From Mariprofundus sp. EBB-1 (GTDB lineage: Bacteria > Pseudomonadota > Zetaproteobacteria > Mariprofundales > Mariprofundaceae), in the NCBI RefSeq assembly GCF_003665155.1, contig NZ_RCFQ01000012.1, positions 1 to 64,000 of the forward strand: a stretch of 64,000 nucleotides of DNA. The letters run 5' to 3'. The notes below the pieces were generated by a model. The model worked only from the letters and a program-made list of their open reading frames with translations, did not search any database and was not told where the DNA came from. Positions 17,995 through 27,224 of the stretch are shown piece after piece. How positions within the stretch are numbered: the first letter of the stretch is position 1; each line of letters opens with the position of its first letter. A program made the position numbers and the translations under genes.

Positions 17995-19005
17995 ATGTCC
18001 CGCCTGCTGTTTATATTCATCACCACTGCGCTGCTGATCAGCTGCTCATTTGATCCTATCCGGATTGATCTGGCTGGTGGCTGGTCGGTAAAATCATTGG
18101 TCGCATTTCGACACACCAACCCCCAATCGATTACGGCATCCAAGGATGGGAAATGGCTCTATATCAGTCTAGAAAACAGTGCAGGACTCTCAACACCGAG
18201 CCTTGCGACCATCAACATGGCAACAGGTCATCACCAGATCCTTCTCAACGGCCTGCATCTGGCGCACGGGCTGCAAATAGCACCAGACACCAGCCTGTGG
18301 ATCGGCGAACAGTTTGAACAAGGCATGATCTGGCGCATCTCCGAACCTGGAAAGCTACCGGAGGATCAACGGATAGAGCGCACCACACTTGCTGTCACTC
18401 ACCCATCCATTGCACCCTTACCAGCAGCAGGTCGCTTTACCCACAGCGGCTTTGCCTTCTCCCAAGATGGCCGTTTTGCCTACATGGCTGGTGCCGACAG
18501 CCAGGGCAGACTCTATCGATATACGCTGCGCAGCCGAAAACTGCAGGTGCTACATGCTCAAGAGGGCTGGCTCTCCATTACCAACCCGGAAAGTGCCGAC
18601 GCTGAAGCGACTCACCTCAAAGCCCGTGCTTTTACACCGCTGCGGGGGGTCACCGTGCTTCCGAATGGCCATATACTCATCGCTGAACCCGCTAAAGGAA
18701 GGCTGCTGGAGCTGGATGACAGTAGTGAGCACCCTGAACTGTCCACCTATCTTGATGATGCTGAACTCCAGCAACCAGTGGATCTGGCTTGGGATACTGC
18801 TCGACAGTGGTTATGGATCAGTGATGGCTACAAACCATCGCGTCTTTGGGCCTATGATGGCAATCGACTCAACCGCATAGCCAGCCACAAAGAAGCACGT
18901 ATCACAGGTCTCGCTGTACATGGAGAAACAGTGTATCTGAACCTCCGAGACAATGGGCAGTCCCCGGAAATAACACTGAAATTAACCGAAACTGATACGC
19001 CCTAG
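17995..19005 (+). CDS. Beta-propeller lipoprotein, SMP-30/NHL-like
   Basis: The 336-aa protein begins with a lipoprotein signal (MSRLLFIFITTALLISC, Cys17). The mature part is built of repeating blade-like units with IT(A/V)-DG, WLYIS, HILIAEP and LWISDG motifs, typical of SMP-30/gluconolactonase and NHL six-bladed propellers. The reaction or ligand is not identifiable. It is expected to sit in the periplasm, attached to a membrane. The ribosome site is weak. It diverges from the DAHP synthase gene and converges with trhP; no terminator is evident in the 19006-19122 gap. Confidence 0.75.
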   Translation: MSRLLFIFITTALLISCSFDPIRIDLAGGWSVKSLVAFRHTNPQSITASKDGKWLYISLENSAGLSTPSLATINMATGHHQILLNGLHLAHGLQIAPDTSLWIGEQFEQGMIWRISEPGKLPEDQRIERTTLAVTHPSIAPLPAAGRFTHSGFAFSQDGRFAYMAGADSQGRLYRYTLRSRKLQVLHAQEGWLSITNPESADAEATHLKARAFTPLRGVTVLPNGHILIAEPAKGRLLELDDSSEHPELSTYLDDAELQQPVDLAWDTARQWLWISDGYKPSRLWAYDGNRLNRIASHKEARITGLAVHGETVYLNLRDNGQSPEITLKLTETDTP

Positions 19006-19122
19006 AAACGCTGCATGCCTGACCTGTGCGCAGCTGACCTAATGCTGAACATACCTCTCTAGCAAAACAGATAAGAGCCGTTATTTTCCCGGGCTATTAG
19101 ATAGCGCTTTCAGACATATCGC

Positions 19123-20478
19123 TTAAGCAGAAGCATTCACCGCCAACAGAGCATGCATATCCGGCCTTACCGGCACCGGAATTTTCACCTGGTGCCCACT
19201 ACCTGGCGCGACATCCATCGGCCGGCCATAACGCGCATCATTGATGGATTCGACAATAAATGTGGCATTGCCCGTCGGATTTACCAATTCAACGGTATCA
19301 CCCACTGAAAATTTATTCTTCACGATCAATTCAGCCAATTTTGTCTCTTCATCATAAGCAACCACTTCTCCAACAAAACGTTGCACATCAAAGCTGGAGT
19401 TGCCGGTGTCATAATTCTGGGTAGATGATGAACGCTTGCGGGTATAAAAACCGTCCGTATAGCCACGATTTGCCAAGCCATCGAGTTGAAACATCAGAGC
19501 CGGATCAAACGGTTTTCCGGCCATGGCATCATCAATAGCCCGGCGGTAAGTCTGGGCTGTACGCGCTACATAATAATGCGATTTGGTACGCCCTTCGATC
19601 TTCAATGAATCCACACCAATATTCACCAGGCGCTCCACATGCTGCACGGCACGCAGATCTTTCGAGTTCATAATATAGGTACCATGTTCATCTTCAAAAA
19701 TGGGCATCTGCTCATCGGGACGGTTCGGCTCAGTCAGCGTATAAACCTGATCAGCTAAAGGGTGACGTTGAACATTGCCTGTTTCGGAAAACGGCTGAGC
19801 ATCCATACCATCAAGCACCTGAATTGGAATAATATCTCCCGAAATATCCTCTGTGGCTTTTTCCATCCCGTAGTCCCAACGGCAGGCATTGGTACAGCTG
19901 CCCTGATTGGCATCCCTGTGATTGAAGTAACCGGAGAGCAAACAACGCCCTGAATAGGCCATGCATAGTGCGCCATGTACAAACACTTCCAACTCAATAT
20001 CCGGACACTGCTGACGAATTTCTTCTACTTCATCCAGGCTCAATTCACGCGACAGAATAATGCGACTCACACCGACCGACTGCCAGAATTTTACAGCCGC
20101 ATAATTCATAGTATTGGCTTGCACCGACAAATGCACCGGCATCTCCGGCCAACGCTCCCTAACCATCATAATCAGACCGGGGTCCGCCATAATCAATGCA
20201 TCCGGCTTCATATCAATCACCGGCTGCATATGCTCAAGATAACGTTTTATTTTATTGTTATGCGGTAACAGGTTGCTAGCCACAAAAAACTTCTTACCCA
20301 AAGCATGTGCTTCATTTATGCCTGTTTGTAAGTTATCCAGTTGGAAATCATTGTTGCGCACCCGCAAGGAGTAACGCGGTTGGCCGGCATATACTGCATC
20401 TGCACCATAGGCAAATGCATAACGCATATTTTTAATGGTACCGGCAGGAGCCAGTAGCTCTATTTTTCTGTTATTCAT
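19123..20478 (-). CDS. trhP: tRNA 5-hydroxyuridine modification protein, peptidase U32 family
   Basis: Takes part in prephenate-dependent hydroxylation of U34 in tRNA, as established for E. coli TrhP (formerly YegQ). The 451-aa length is the family standard. Characteristic segments are LLAPAGTIKNMRYAFAYGAD, VHLSVQANTMNYAAVKFW, FVHGALCMAYSGRCLLSGYF, GSCTNACRWDY and DSLKIEGRTKSHYYVA. The cysteines in the last-but-one segments probably bind an iron-sulfur cluster. Its ATG overlaps the stop of the upstream TAXI gene by 4 nt, so it ends a leftward operon. Confidence 0.92.
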   Translation of the reverse strand: MNNRKIELLAPAGTIKNMRYAFAYGADAVYAGQPRYSLRVRNNDFQLDNLQTGINEAHALGKKFFVASNLLPHNNKIKRYLEHMQPVIDMKPDALIMADPGLIMMVRERWPEMPVHLSVQANTMNYAAVKFWQSVGVSRIILSRELSLDEVEEIRQQCPDIELEVFVHGALCMAYSGRCLLSGYFNHRDANQGSCTNACRWDYGMEKATEDISGDIIPIQVLDGMDAQPFSETGNVQRHPLADQVYTLTEPNRPDEQMPIFEDEHGTYIMNSKDLRAVQHVERLVNIGVDSLKIEGRTKSHYYVARTAQTYRRAIDDAMAGKPFDPALMFQLDGLANRGYTDGFYTRKRSSSTQNYDTGNSSFDVQRFVGEVVAYDEETKLAELIVKNKFSVGDTVELVNPTGNATFIVESINDARYGRPMDVAPGSGHQVKIPVPVRPDMHALLAVNASA

Positions 20479-21776
20479 GATTGATTCCTTCTCTGCCTAT
20501 GTTTATCCGGAACGCCGACTTTCGCCTGTTCAAGCTGGTCACGCACCAAAGCCAGATGCAGACGCAAATCATACAGTTCTTCTGCATAAGAAAGCGGCAC
20601 TTTCACCTTACGAATTTCCATCTCTATACGATCCAGATCCAGCTGCAGCGACTCCGAATACCCAGCCATCATCTCCGCATCTATTTTGCCAATCTCCTCA
20701 TACCAGCGATAAATACCCGAACGAATACGCCAGCGATAGAGTGGAGGCATCACTTTAAATAGTGGAATAAGCAGCACAAGGAAGGGCAACAACATCACTT
20801 TCAGTCGATTTACCAATGTGGCGGCCCAAAATGGTAAATATCGCTGCAAAAGCGGCGGCCCCGATTTGTAATAGTTCTTCGCCACTGTACTCAAACCAAG
20901 TCCTGCATACTGCGCTGTAGGAAAGGCTCCTGCTGTTGAAAACAGGCTACTACCAGCATGAATATCCGTAGCAGCCTGCATCATCAATGCCTGTAACGCA
21001 GGATGCATAGATTCATTCACAATCAGGGTCGCGGCACTGGCCAATAAGGGTGTATCGGTAGCAGGTACGTTAGCCGCCAGATTCAATGCACCTTGTGGCA
21101 GCAGTACCGATGAAATCGAATCCATACGACGGGTATATGCCATAGCCCGCTTAATCGGCATCAAATGAACATTTGTGTTTTGCTGCAGGTTTTGCACCGC
21201 TGCGCTGGTGGCCGCAGATACAATCATAACCGCATCAATCTCTGCCGCGATCAGTGCTTTGGAAGCATCTAATGAAGACAATGGCAATAACGCACTATTC
21301 TTTTCATCAATTCCATTCTCAGATAAAAGCTGCAAAGCCAATACTCGTGTACCACTACCCGGCAAGCCAATAGCGATACGTTTTCCTTTTAATTCACTTA
21401 AAAACTGAGCCTTCACACCCTGACGTAAAAACACCCAGAGTGGTTCATAATACATGCTTCCGAGTGATTGCAACACGCCTGTCTTCGCTGTTTTGGTTGA
21501 GACCAGACCACTTTGCACAAAGGCGACATCAGCAGCTCCGGATTTCAATCGTTCTATATTTTCCATGGAGCCTGCCGAGTCAAAAATTTCAACACGAATA
21601 CCATGCTGCCGCAGATAATCACGGTAAGACTCAGCATGTGCATAATACGCACCACCCTTCTGACCAGCTGAAAATGTCAGCGTCATCGGTGGAGCGGGAT
21701 CAACAAACTGAAAAGCAATCACAAACCCGAACAGGGCCAGCAATGTCGCCGGCACAAATAATTTAATTTTATCCAT
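20475..21776 (-). CDS. Membrane-anchored TAXI-family solute-binding protein
   Basis: The 433-aa protein has an N-terminal membrane segment (ALFGFVIAFQF), then a TAXI/NMT1-type periplasmic-binding domain (MTLTFSAGQKGGAYYAHAE, SGAADVAFVQSGLVS, KGKRIAIGLPGSGTRVLA). A second membrane segment near residue 330 (VMLLPFLVLLIPLF) and a helical tail end it. Typical TAXI proteins are free and work with TRAP permease subunits; here the binding domain is fixed to the membrane and no permease is nearby, so it may sense rather than transport. ATG 21776 is preferred over 21800 because the hydrophobic segment then sits near the N-terminus. It is coupled to trhP by a 4-nt overlap. Confidence 0.82.
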   Translation of the reverse strand: MDKIKLFVPATLLALFGFVIAFQFVDPAPPMTLTFSAGQKGGAYYAHAESYRDYLRQHGIRVEIFDSAGSMENIERLKSGAADVAFVQSGLVSTKTAKTGVLQSLGSMYYEPLWVFLRQGVKAQFLSELKGKRIAIGLPGSGTRVLALQLLSENGIDEKNSALLPLSSLDASKALIAAEIDAVMIVSAATSAAVQNLQQNTNVHLMPIKRAMAYTRRMDSISSVLLPQGALNLAANVPATDTPLLASAATLIVNESMHPALQALMMQAATDIHAGSSLFSTAGAFPTAQYAGLGLSTVAKNYYKSGPPLLQRYLPFWAATLVNRLKVMLLPFLVLLIPLFKVMPPLYRWRIRSGIYRWYEEIGKIDAEMMAGYSESLQLDLDRIEMEIRKVKVPLSYAEELYDLRLHLALVRDQLEQAKVGVPDKHRQRRNQS

Positions 21777-21866
21777 AGTGCCGAAGTGTAGAGACAACAC
21801 TGCGATTCTACCATGCGTTACAACAGTGGTGAGATTATCCCGAACATGTTACCTGCTCTCGCCTCA

Positions 21867-22373
21867 CTAATGAACGCACTTCGCCTTGGGAAAATCGAAA
21901 TCAACGAAATCAGCCCAACTGCCGGCATCGAGCCAATGATCGACAGGAAATTCAATCGTCACCATGCTGCAGGTCGGCATGCTGCCAAAGAACTCACCCG
22001 TCAATTTTTCAGCCAGCTCCGTGATTCCGGGGTTATGCGCCACCAGCGCGACTGTTCTCGCATCATCCGGCAAATGGCGAATAATATCCTGAATGGTGTC
22101 AGGGCTGGATAGGTATAACTCCTTACGCCATTCAATAGATTGTTCGGGAAAACGCAAAGATTGTGCCAGCAAACGCGATGTTTGCTCTGCCCGAATTGCC
22201 GAGCTACTGATCAAAACATCCAACGACAGCTCCGCATTCGCTAAACGGGCAGACAGACGTTCTCCCATCAAAGGAGCATCGGATAAACCACGCCCATTCA
22301 GGCTACGTTCAAAATCTGTCACGCCTTCATTCCAACTCGATTTAGCATGACGAATCAATATAAGTCTTTTCAT
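21867..22373 (-). CDS. sixA: Phosphohistidine phosphatase SixA
   Basis: Removes phosphate from histidine in phosphotransfer proteins, as shown for E. coli SixA (HPt domain of ArcB, NPr). The 168-aa protein is a minimal histidine phosphatase with the catalytic RHAKSSW near the N-terminus, SSSAIRAEQTSRLLA and the second histidine in ALVAHNPGITELAEKL. It follows the ThiE-like gene with a 3-nt gap, and the TAXI gene follows about 90 nt later. The partner phosphoprotein is not in the window. Confidence 0.9.
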   Translation of the reverse strand: MKRLILIRHAKSSWNEGVTDFERSLNGRGLSDAPLMGERLSARLANAELSLDVLISSSAIRAEQTSRLLAQSLRFPEQSIEWRKELYLSSPDTIQDIIRHLPDDARTVALVAHNPGITELAEKLTGEFFGSMPTCSMVTIEFPVDHWLDAGSWADFVDFDFPKAKCVH

Positions 22374-22376
22374 AAA

Positions 22377-23033
22377 TCAGCTCTCCCTGATGCGCGCAGA
22401 TGCCGTATTAAACAGTTGCACCGCAGCATGTTCAGCATCATCAGCGGCCAGAATGGCACCAATCACAGCTAAAGCCCGGCCGTGTAACAAACTACAATTT
22501 TCCAGTGTAATCCCGCCCAGCGCAATTACGGGTAACTTAGCATCAGAAACCAGTTCTTCAAACAGCCCCACACCCATATGCGGTGCCCCGGGGTGTGAGT
22601 CGGTGGGAAAGACAGGAGAAAGCATAGCAAAGTCAGCGCCCATTTCATGGGCCAGAGCCAGTTCACAAGCGTCATGACATGAAACAGACACACTCATTTC
22701 AGGCGCTCTCAACCATTGTCGAATTGCCGCCACACTGGTGATTTCAGCGCTGGCCAAATGCACCCCGTCAGCTCCGACAGCCGCCGCAATATCGGCCTGA
22801 GAATGGATAATTAAACGGGCTTGGTGAGCAAGCGTCATCTGCCTGAGCCGTGATGCCAGCGCCAACAGCTTTGCAGATGTAAGACTCTTTTCCCGCACCA
22901 GCACAGCATCCACGCCACCACATAAGGCTTGTTCCACGTGATGAAACAGCGACTCTCCGGAAAATCGGGAGGAGTCCGTGATAAGGGTAAGTGCGGGTGT
23001 CGCCGCTGGCGAACGCGAAATGCTATCCGGCAT
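22377..23033 (-). CDS. ThiE/TenI-like TIM-barrel protein
   Basis: The 218-aa protein has the thiamine-phosphate-synthase fold: LTLITDSSRF, GGVDAVLVREK, AAAVGADGVHLAS and VIALGGI. The phosphate-loop segment reads SPVFPTDSHPGAPHMG instead of the ThiE-type TxTK, and the usual asparagine-aspartate of the third strand is LIIHSQ. It therefore looks like the TenI-like or Nudix-partner branch, not a proven ThiE. A role in salvage or clean-up of thiamine intermediates is an inference. It lies between the DUF2782 gene and sixA in a leftward run. Confidence 0.75.
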   Translation of the reverse strand: MPDSISRSPAATPALTLITDSSRFSGESLFHHVEQALCGGVDAVLVREKSLTSAKLLALASRLRQMTLAHQARLIIHSQADIAAAVGADGVHLASAEITSVAAIRQWLRAPEMSVSVSCHDACELALAHEMGADFAMLSPVFPTDSHPGAPHMGVGLFEELVSDAKLPVIALGGITLENCSLLHGRALAVIGAILAADDAEHAAVQLFNTASARIRES

Positions 23034-23094
23034 AATTCACTGCGGCTGCAACGCTAAAGTGATGGCTTTGTATAAAGTCATCGTACCTAATCCA

Positions 23095-23511
23095 TTAAAA
23101 CTCTTTTAAAATCCAGCTTGGCGGAACAATGCGTGTTGCTCCACCGGGCAAACGACGCTCGAATTCGCCACCTGCATTACGATAAAGGTAATAGGCCGGC
23201 ATCCCCCCGGGAGGTTGCACTTTGATCTCAAACACCTTTCCTTTTGGACCATACTCGGTAATGACCGTACCATCTTTGCGTTTATATGAGCGCACATCCA
23301 CCGCAGTACTGCTATCCGGTGCATTCAACTCATCATGTAAATTGGCTGCAGGATCCATACGCTCTTCTACTCTGTCCGAAGAGACCTCCACGTCATCCGT
23401 CACCTCAGGTGGGGCCATCGCATCATTGGCCGCCATCAATTGAGGCGGTGCCAATAACAAGGTACAGAGCAGTAAAATTAACTTTGGGAGGGAACAGGGG
23501 AAAGTATGCAT
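23095..23511 (-). CDS. Periplasmic DUF2782 protein
   Basis: The 138-aa protein has a signal peptide (MHTFPCSLPKLILLLCTLLL to LMAA), an acidic spacer, and a C-terminal DUF2782 domain with KDGTVITEYGPKGKVFEIKV and GGMPAYYLYRNAGGEFERR. The family is known from gammaproteobacteria, usually near cytochrome or polA genes, and has no assigned function. ATG 23511 was chosen so that the signal peptide comes first. It follows the cytochrome b561 gene by about 110 nt on the same strand. Confidence 0.8.
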   Translation of the reverse strand: MHTFPCSLPKLILLLCTLLLAPPQLMAANDAMAPPEVTDDVEVSSDRVEERMDPAANLHDELNAPDSSTAVDVRSYKRKDGTVITEYGPKGKVFEIKVQPPGGMPAYYLYRNAGGEFERRLPGGATRIVPPSWILKEF

Positions 23512-23622
23512 GCAAGCAGTATAGCGCTGAAAATCCAAATTGGTAATGGGAAATTTTCCACCGCCATGGGTGTTTTCAGGGCTATCGCACAACTCACATC
23601 ACCAGAGCGTTGCGAGACAGAA

Positions 23623-24300
23623 TCAAGCGGTTGGCTTGATCCTGTCGACAATATTGTGCCCCTGCCGCTGATGCAGAATGACAGCCAGAATATGTGCTGC
23701 AAGCAATGCCTCTAAAGCACCAACAAGCAATTCATGTGTTTCAGCTACCAACTCAATAAGGTCTGTCTGTGGAGCAGTCGTGCTCCAGCCGAAAAACAAC
23801 ACTGTTCCGGTAACAGCCATACCAATGCCGCCCAGCACAATAAAACCATGCACACTGCGCGCTACGGTCTCACCATCCTCAGGCGCAGCCAGTTTTCCCT
23901 GTTTCCAACCGGCCATCTGTGTCTTTATTTCATCGGCTAATTGCTTGCGTCCAGCGGCAAATAACCATGGCAATAACAAGCGCCAATTGGCTCCGGGTAG
24001 AGATGTCATGGCCAACATGATGCGAATCAGTAACAAGCCGGCAATCGTCAAGCCTAGAATCTCATGTACTTCGAAACCAAGTGTCTCTTCTACAGGCATG
24101 CCCGGAACAGTATGCTGATGAGCCTCATGTGCCATCGCAGGTGCAATCCACTGTACAGCTACAGCAGGATGATCTTCGACTTCAGGTACATCCATCAGCT
24201 CACCAATGGCCAGCTGGGTAAGCATACAGAGTGCTAAGATGCTATGTAAGATGCGAATAGGTTTTGCATATCCTTGATCTGTTTGGTCTGTCATATTCAT
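23623..24300 (-). CDS. Cytochrome b561-type membrane protein
   Basis: The 225-aa protein has four hydrophobic segments with histidines suited to haem b ligation ([69 protein letters not shown]). It probably passes electrons between quinones and a periplasmic partner. The loop between segments 1 and 2 is histidine-rich ([10 protein letters not shown]). The ATG overlaps the argG stop by 4 nt (ATGA), so the two are translationally linked although their roles are unrelated. Confidence 0.82.
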   Translation of the reverse strand: MNMTDQTDQGYAKPIRILHSILALCMLTQLAIGELMDVPEVEDHPAVAVQWIAPAMAHEAHQHTVPGMPVEETLGFEVHEILGLTIAGLLLIRIMLAMTSLPGANWRLLLPWLFAAGRKQLADEIKTQMAGWKQGKLAAPEDGETVARSVHGFIVLGGIGMAVTGTVLFFGWSTTAPQTDLIELVAETHELLVGALEALLAAHILAVILHQRQGHNIVDRIKPTA

Positions 24301-25514
24301 TTACCTGCCAGTTTTGCCATACGCAGACGCAATGCATTAAGCTTAATAAAGCCACCCGCATCCTTTTGATCATATGCGCCTTCATCATCTTCAAAGGTGC
24401 AGAGGCGCTCATCAAACATGGATTGATCAGAACGACGCCCCACAACCTCGACATTGCCTTTATAAAGCTTAAGGCGCACGTCACCATTGACGGTAAGCTG
24501 CGATGCATCAATCGCTGCCTGCATCATGACACGCTCAGGTGCGAACCAGAAACCGTTATAGATCATCTTGGCGTAACGTGGCATCAACTCATCTTTCAAA
24601 TGTGCAGCTTCACGATCGAGTGTGATCGATTCAATAGCACGATGTGCCTTGAGCATGATGGTGCCACCCGGTGTTTCATAACAACCACGTGATTTCATAC
24701 CGACAAAACGGTTTTCAACGATATCAATGCGGCCAATACCATGTTTTCCACCCAGACGGTTCAGCTCGGCAAGCACTGTTGCAGGTGTCATCGCAACACC
24801 GTTGATCGCAACAATATCACCAGACTGATAGCTGAGTTCGATATATTCAGGCGTGTTTGGTGCAGCTTCAGGCGACACACTCCAACGCCACATCTCTTCA
24901 GTGGGCTCACACCACGGATCTTCGAGGTCATAACCTTCGTAGGAGATATGCAGCAGGTTGGCATCCATGGAATATGGCGATTTGGAGCCTTCGCGTTTGC
25001 GTTCAACCGGAATGCCGTGTTTGCTAGCAAAGTTCAACATATCTTCACGCGAGACCAAATCCCACTCACGCCATGGCGCAATCACTTTCACATCAGGCTT
25101 CAAGGCGTAAAAACCAAACTCAAAGCGTACCTGATCATTACCCTTACCTGTTGCTCCATGCGAAACAGCGTTCGCACCTTCCGCTTCAGCAATTTCAATC
25201 ATGCGCTTAGCGATCAATGGACGGGCGATGGAAGTGCCCAACAGATACTCACCCTCATAAATAGCATTGGCACGAAACATCGGAAAGACATAATCACGCA
25301 CAAACTCTTCACGCAGATCTTCGATATAGATCGATTTTACGCCACCGGAAATGGCCTTAGCGCGAGCCTCTTCTACTTCATCGCCCTGACCAAGGTCAGC
25401 GGTAAAGGTCACCACCTCACAATCATAGGTGTCCTGCAACCATTTCAAAATAATTGAGGTATCGAGCCCCCCGGAATAGGCCAGAACAGCTTTTTTTACA
25501 TCGGAATGCGCCAT
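24297..25514 (-). CDS. argG: Argininosuccinate synthase
   Basis: Joins citrulline and aspartate with ATP in arginine synthesis. The 405-aa protein has the ATP motif [44 protein letters not shown] and the [22 protein letters not shown] segment. Its leader (25515-25612) holds an imperfect inverted repeat CATCCCT/AGGGATG that may matter for expression. It heads the leftward group through the cytochrome gene. No other arginine gene is nearby. Confidence 0.96.
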   Translation of the reverse strand: MAHSDVKKAVLAYSGGLDTSIILKWLQDTYDCEVVTFTADLGQGDEVEEARAKAISGGVKSIYIEDLREEFVRDYVFPMFRANAIYEGEYLLGTSIARPLIAKRMIEIAEAEGANAVSHGATGKGNDQVRFEFGFYALKPDVKVIAPWREWDLVSREDMLNFASKHGIPVERKREGSKSPYSMDANLLHISYEGYDLEDPWCEPTEEMWRWSVSPEAAPNTPEYIELSYQSGDIVAINGVAMTPATVLAELNRLGGKHGIGRIDIVENRFVGMKSRGCYETPGGTIMLKAHRAIESITLDREAAHLKDELMPRYAKMIYNGFWFAPERVMMQAAIDASQLTVNGDVRLKLYKGNVEVVGRRSDQSMFDERLCTFEDDEGAYDQKDAGGFIKLNALRLRMAKLAGK

Positions 25515-25612
25515 GTTAAATCCTTATAGTCCATCATATTTATCATCCCTCTGAATAGTTCATTAGGGATGTTGCAAACGCTACACGTGCCACCTGCACC
25601 TTTCCAAGCTCT

Positions 25613-26107
25613 TTACATCGAAGCTGCTGCCTCAAGACTCAACAGCTGCTGTTTCCATAGTGATCCAAAGGCAAATCCACCCAATCCGTCCGCTGCAACC
25701 ACACGATGACAAGGTATCATAACAGGCAATGGATTTGCCCCTAAAGCCTGCCCCATTGCGCGCGGTGAAGTGTGCAATGCCTTAGCTACTTCACCATAGG
25801 TACGCATTTCACCGACGGGTATCTTCAACAGCGCCACGCGCATACGCTGCTGAAATACCGTCGCAGCAGGAGCCAATGGCGGCAATGCTTGCATATCCCC
25901 ATTGAAATAATGCTCAAGCCATTCAGATACCGGATCAGCATGCGGCAATAGCAACGTCTCATCCTGGGCACCCGGCTCTTGCTGCAACATAAGGCGAGTA
26001 CAGCAGCAGCCATCCCACGCATAATGAATTTGTCCTAATTCACTAGAAAAGAGATACATCATGCAGAAAGGATAACACATGATTGGCTTGTACCCATACA
26101 TGGACAT
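25613..26107 (-). CDS. ogt: Methylated-DNA-protein cysteine S-methyltransferase
   Basis: Removes O6-alkyl groups from guanine by moving them to its own cysteine. The C-terminal domain is complete: FQQRMRVALLKIPVGEMRTYGEVAKAL, the helix-turn-helix region SPRAMGQALGANPLPVM and the active site IPCHRVVAADG. The N-terminal domain is short. The start is uncertain; ATG 26107 is taken because the divergent YqaA-type gene starts at 26149, but ATGs at 26101 and 26080 are possible. The adjacent cysteine-rich stretch (DGCCCTRLML) may be metal-reactive; that is a guess. Confidence 0.88.
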   Translation of the reverse strand: MSMYGYKPIMCYPFCMMYLFSSELGQIHYAWDGCCCTRLMLQQEPGAQDETLLLPHADPVSEWLEHYFNGDMQALPPLAPAATVFQQRMRVALLKIPVGEMRTYGEVAKALHTSPRAMGQALGANPLPVMIPCHRVVAADGLGGFAFGSLWKQQLLSLEAAASM

Positions 26108-26148
26108 AGATTCTGAAGTCTGCAAACACTCATCAACAAGGGCGTTAA

Positions 26149-26559
26149 ATGGACTGGACACTTTTTTTCTCAGCACTGATCTCTTCAACGTTATTTCCCG
26201 GCGGATCAGAAGCACTACTACTCTACCGTTTAAATGAAGGGGGAGCTGCCATCACGCTCGTATTCATCGCCACAGCCGGCAATGTATTGGGCAGTTGCAT
26301 CACCTATGCTATGGGACGCCTTGGTAATCAAGCCGTACATAAAAAATGGTTACGTATTTCAGCCGAGCAGACTGAACGGGCAGAAGTGTGGTTTCATCGT
26401 CATGGTCAAGCATCGTTATTACTGGCCTGGTTGCCCATCATTGGCGACCCACTATGTCTTATTGCAGGTCTGTTACGATGTAACCTTATTACGTTCCTGG
26501 TTCTGGTCACTATAGGAAAATTTATCCGTTATGCTGTGCTGGCTTTACCATTCTTTTAA
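26149..26559 (+). CDS. YqaA/DedA-type small membrane protein
   Basis: The 136-aa integral membrane protein has about four hydrophobic segments, an FPGGSEALLLY motif near residue 17 and an AGNVLGSCITYAMGR segment. These are characteristic of the YqaA branch of the DedA/VTT family, whose members are linked to lipid transport across membranes. It diverges from ogt with only about 40 bp between starts, so the two promoters must be compact or overlap. Confidence 0.8.
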   Translation: MDWTLFFSALISSTLFPGGSEALLLYRLNEGGAAITLVFIATAGNVLGSCITYAMGRLGNQAVHKKWLRISAEQTERAEVWFHRHGQASLLLAWLPIIGDPLCLIAGLLRCNLITFLVLVTIGKFIRYAVLALPFF

Positions 26560-26574
26560 CCATCACATCTTCCA

Positions 26575-27015
26575 TTACATTTTATATTGGCGCTGTAAAT
26601 TACGTTTAACATCCTTCTCTTTCAAATCATGGCGTTTATCATGTGCTTTTTTACCACGAGCCAGACCAATTTCCAGCTTCACATAATTGCGTTCATTAAA
26701 ATAGATTTTCAGGGGTACAAGCGTTAGCCCCTTCTCTTTAAGCTTACCCATCAGGCGATGAATTTCTTTAGCCTTTAACAACAGCTCGCGCGAGCGGGTT
26801 GGATCCGCAGGATTATTCATCGCGGCCGGCTTGTAAGGATTAATGTGACAGCCAATCAACAGCAAGCGATCCTTACGGATAATACAGTGCCCCTCATTCA
26901 GACTGGCTTGCCCAGCACGAATCGACTTTACCTCAGGGCCAAGCAGAATCATGCCTGCTTCATAGGTTTCTATAATATGATATTCATGCCGCGCACGACG
27001 ATTTACAATAGCCAT
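26575..27015 (-). CDS. smpB: SsrA-binding protein SmpB
   Basis: Binds tmRNA and brings it to stalled ribosomes for trans-translation. The 146-aa protein has the beta-barrel segment ARHEYHIIETYEAGMILLGPEVKSIR, NERNYVKLEIGLARGKK and the basic C-terminal tail HDKRHDLKEKDVKRNLQRQ that enters the decoding centre. No tmRNA gene is visible next to it. The 27016-27224 gap upstream shows nothing I can identify. Confidence 0.96.
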   Translation of the reverse strand: MAIVNRRARHEYHIIETYEAGMILLGPEVKSIRAGQASLNEGHCIIRKDRLLLIGCHINPYKPAAMNNPADPTRSRELLLKAKEIHRLMGKLKEKGLTLVPLKIYFNERNYVKLEIGLARGKKAHDKRHDLKEKDVKRNLQRQYKM

Positions 27016-27224
27016 TTGCGAATCCTAACCCAAACTGATCATGAGGCTAGCCCGAAATAGAACAGACTGGCCCGTATGATTCATAAACCGGCATGATGAT
27101 TGCGCAGGACCTATGTTTGCAACGGGTTACGAGGAGCGTTCGCACCCATATTTACGGACGGCCGACGAGAGCCCTTGGCAGATCAATGATAAGCAGCGGC
27201 GCTGCAACGTTTGTGCATTACTGG

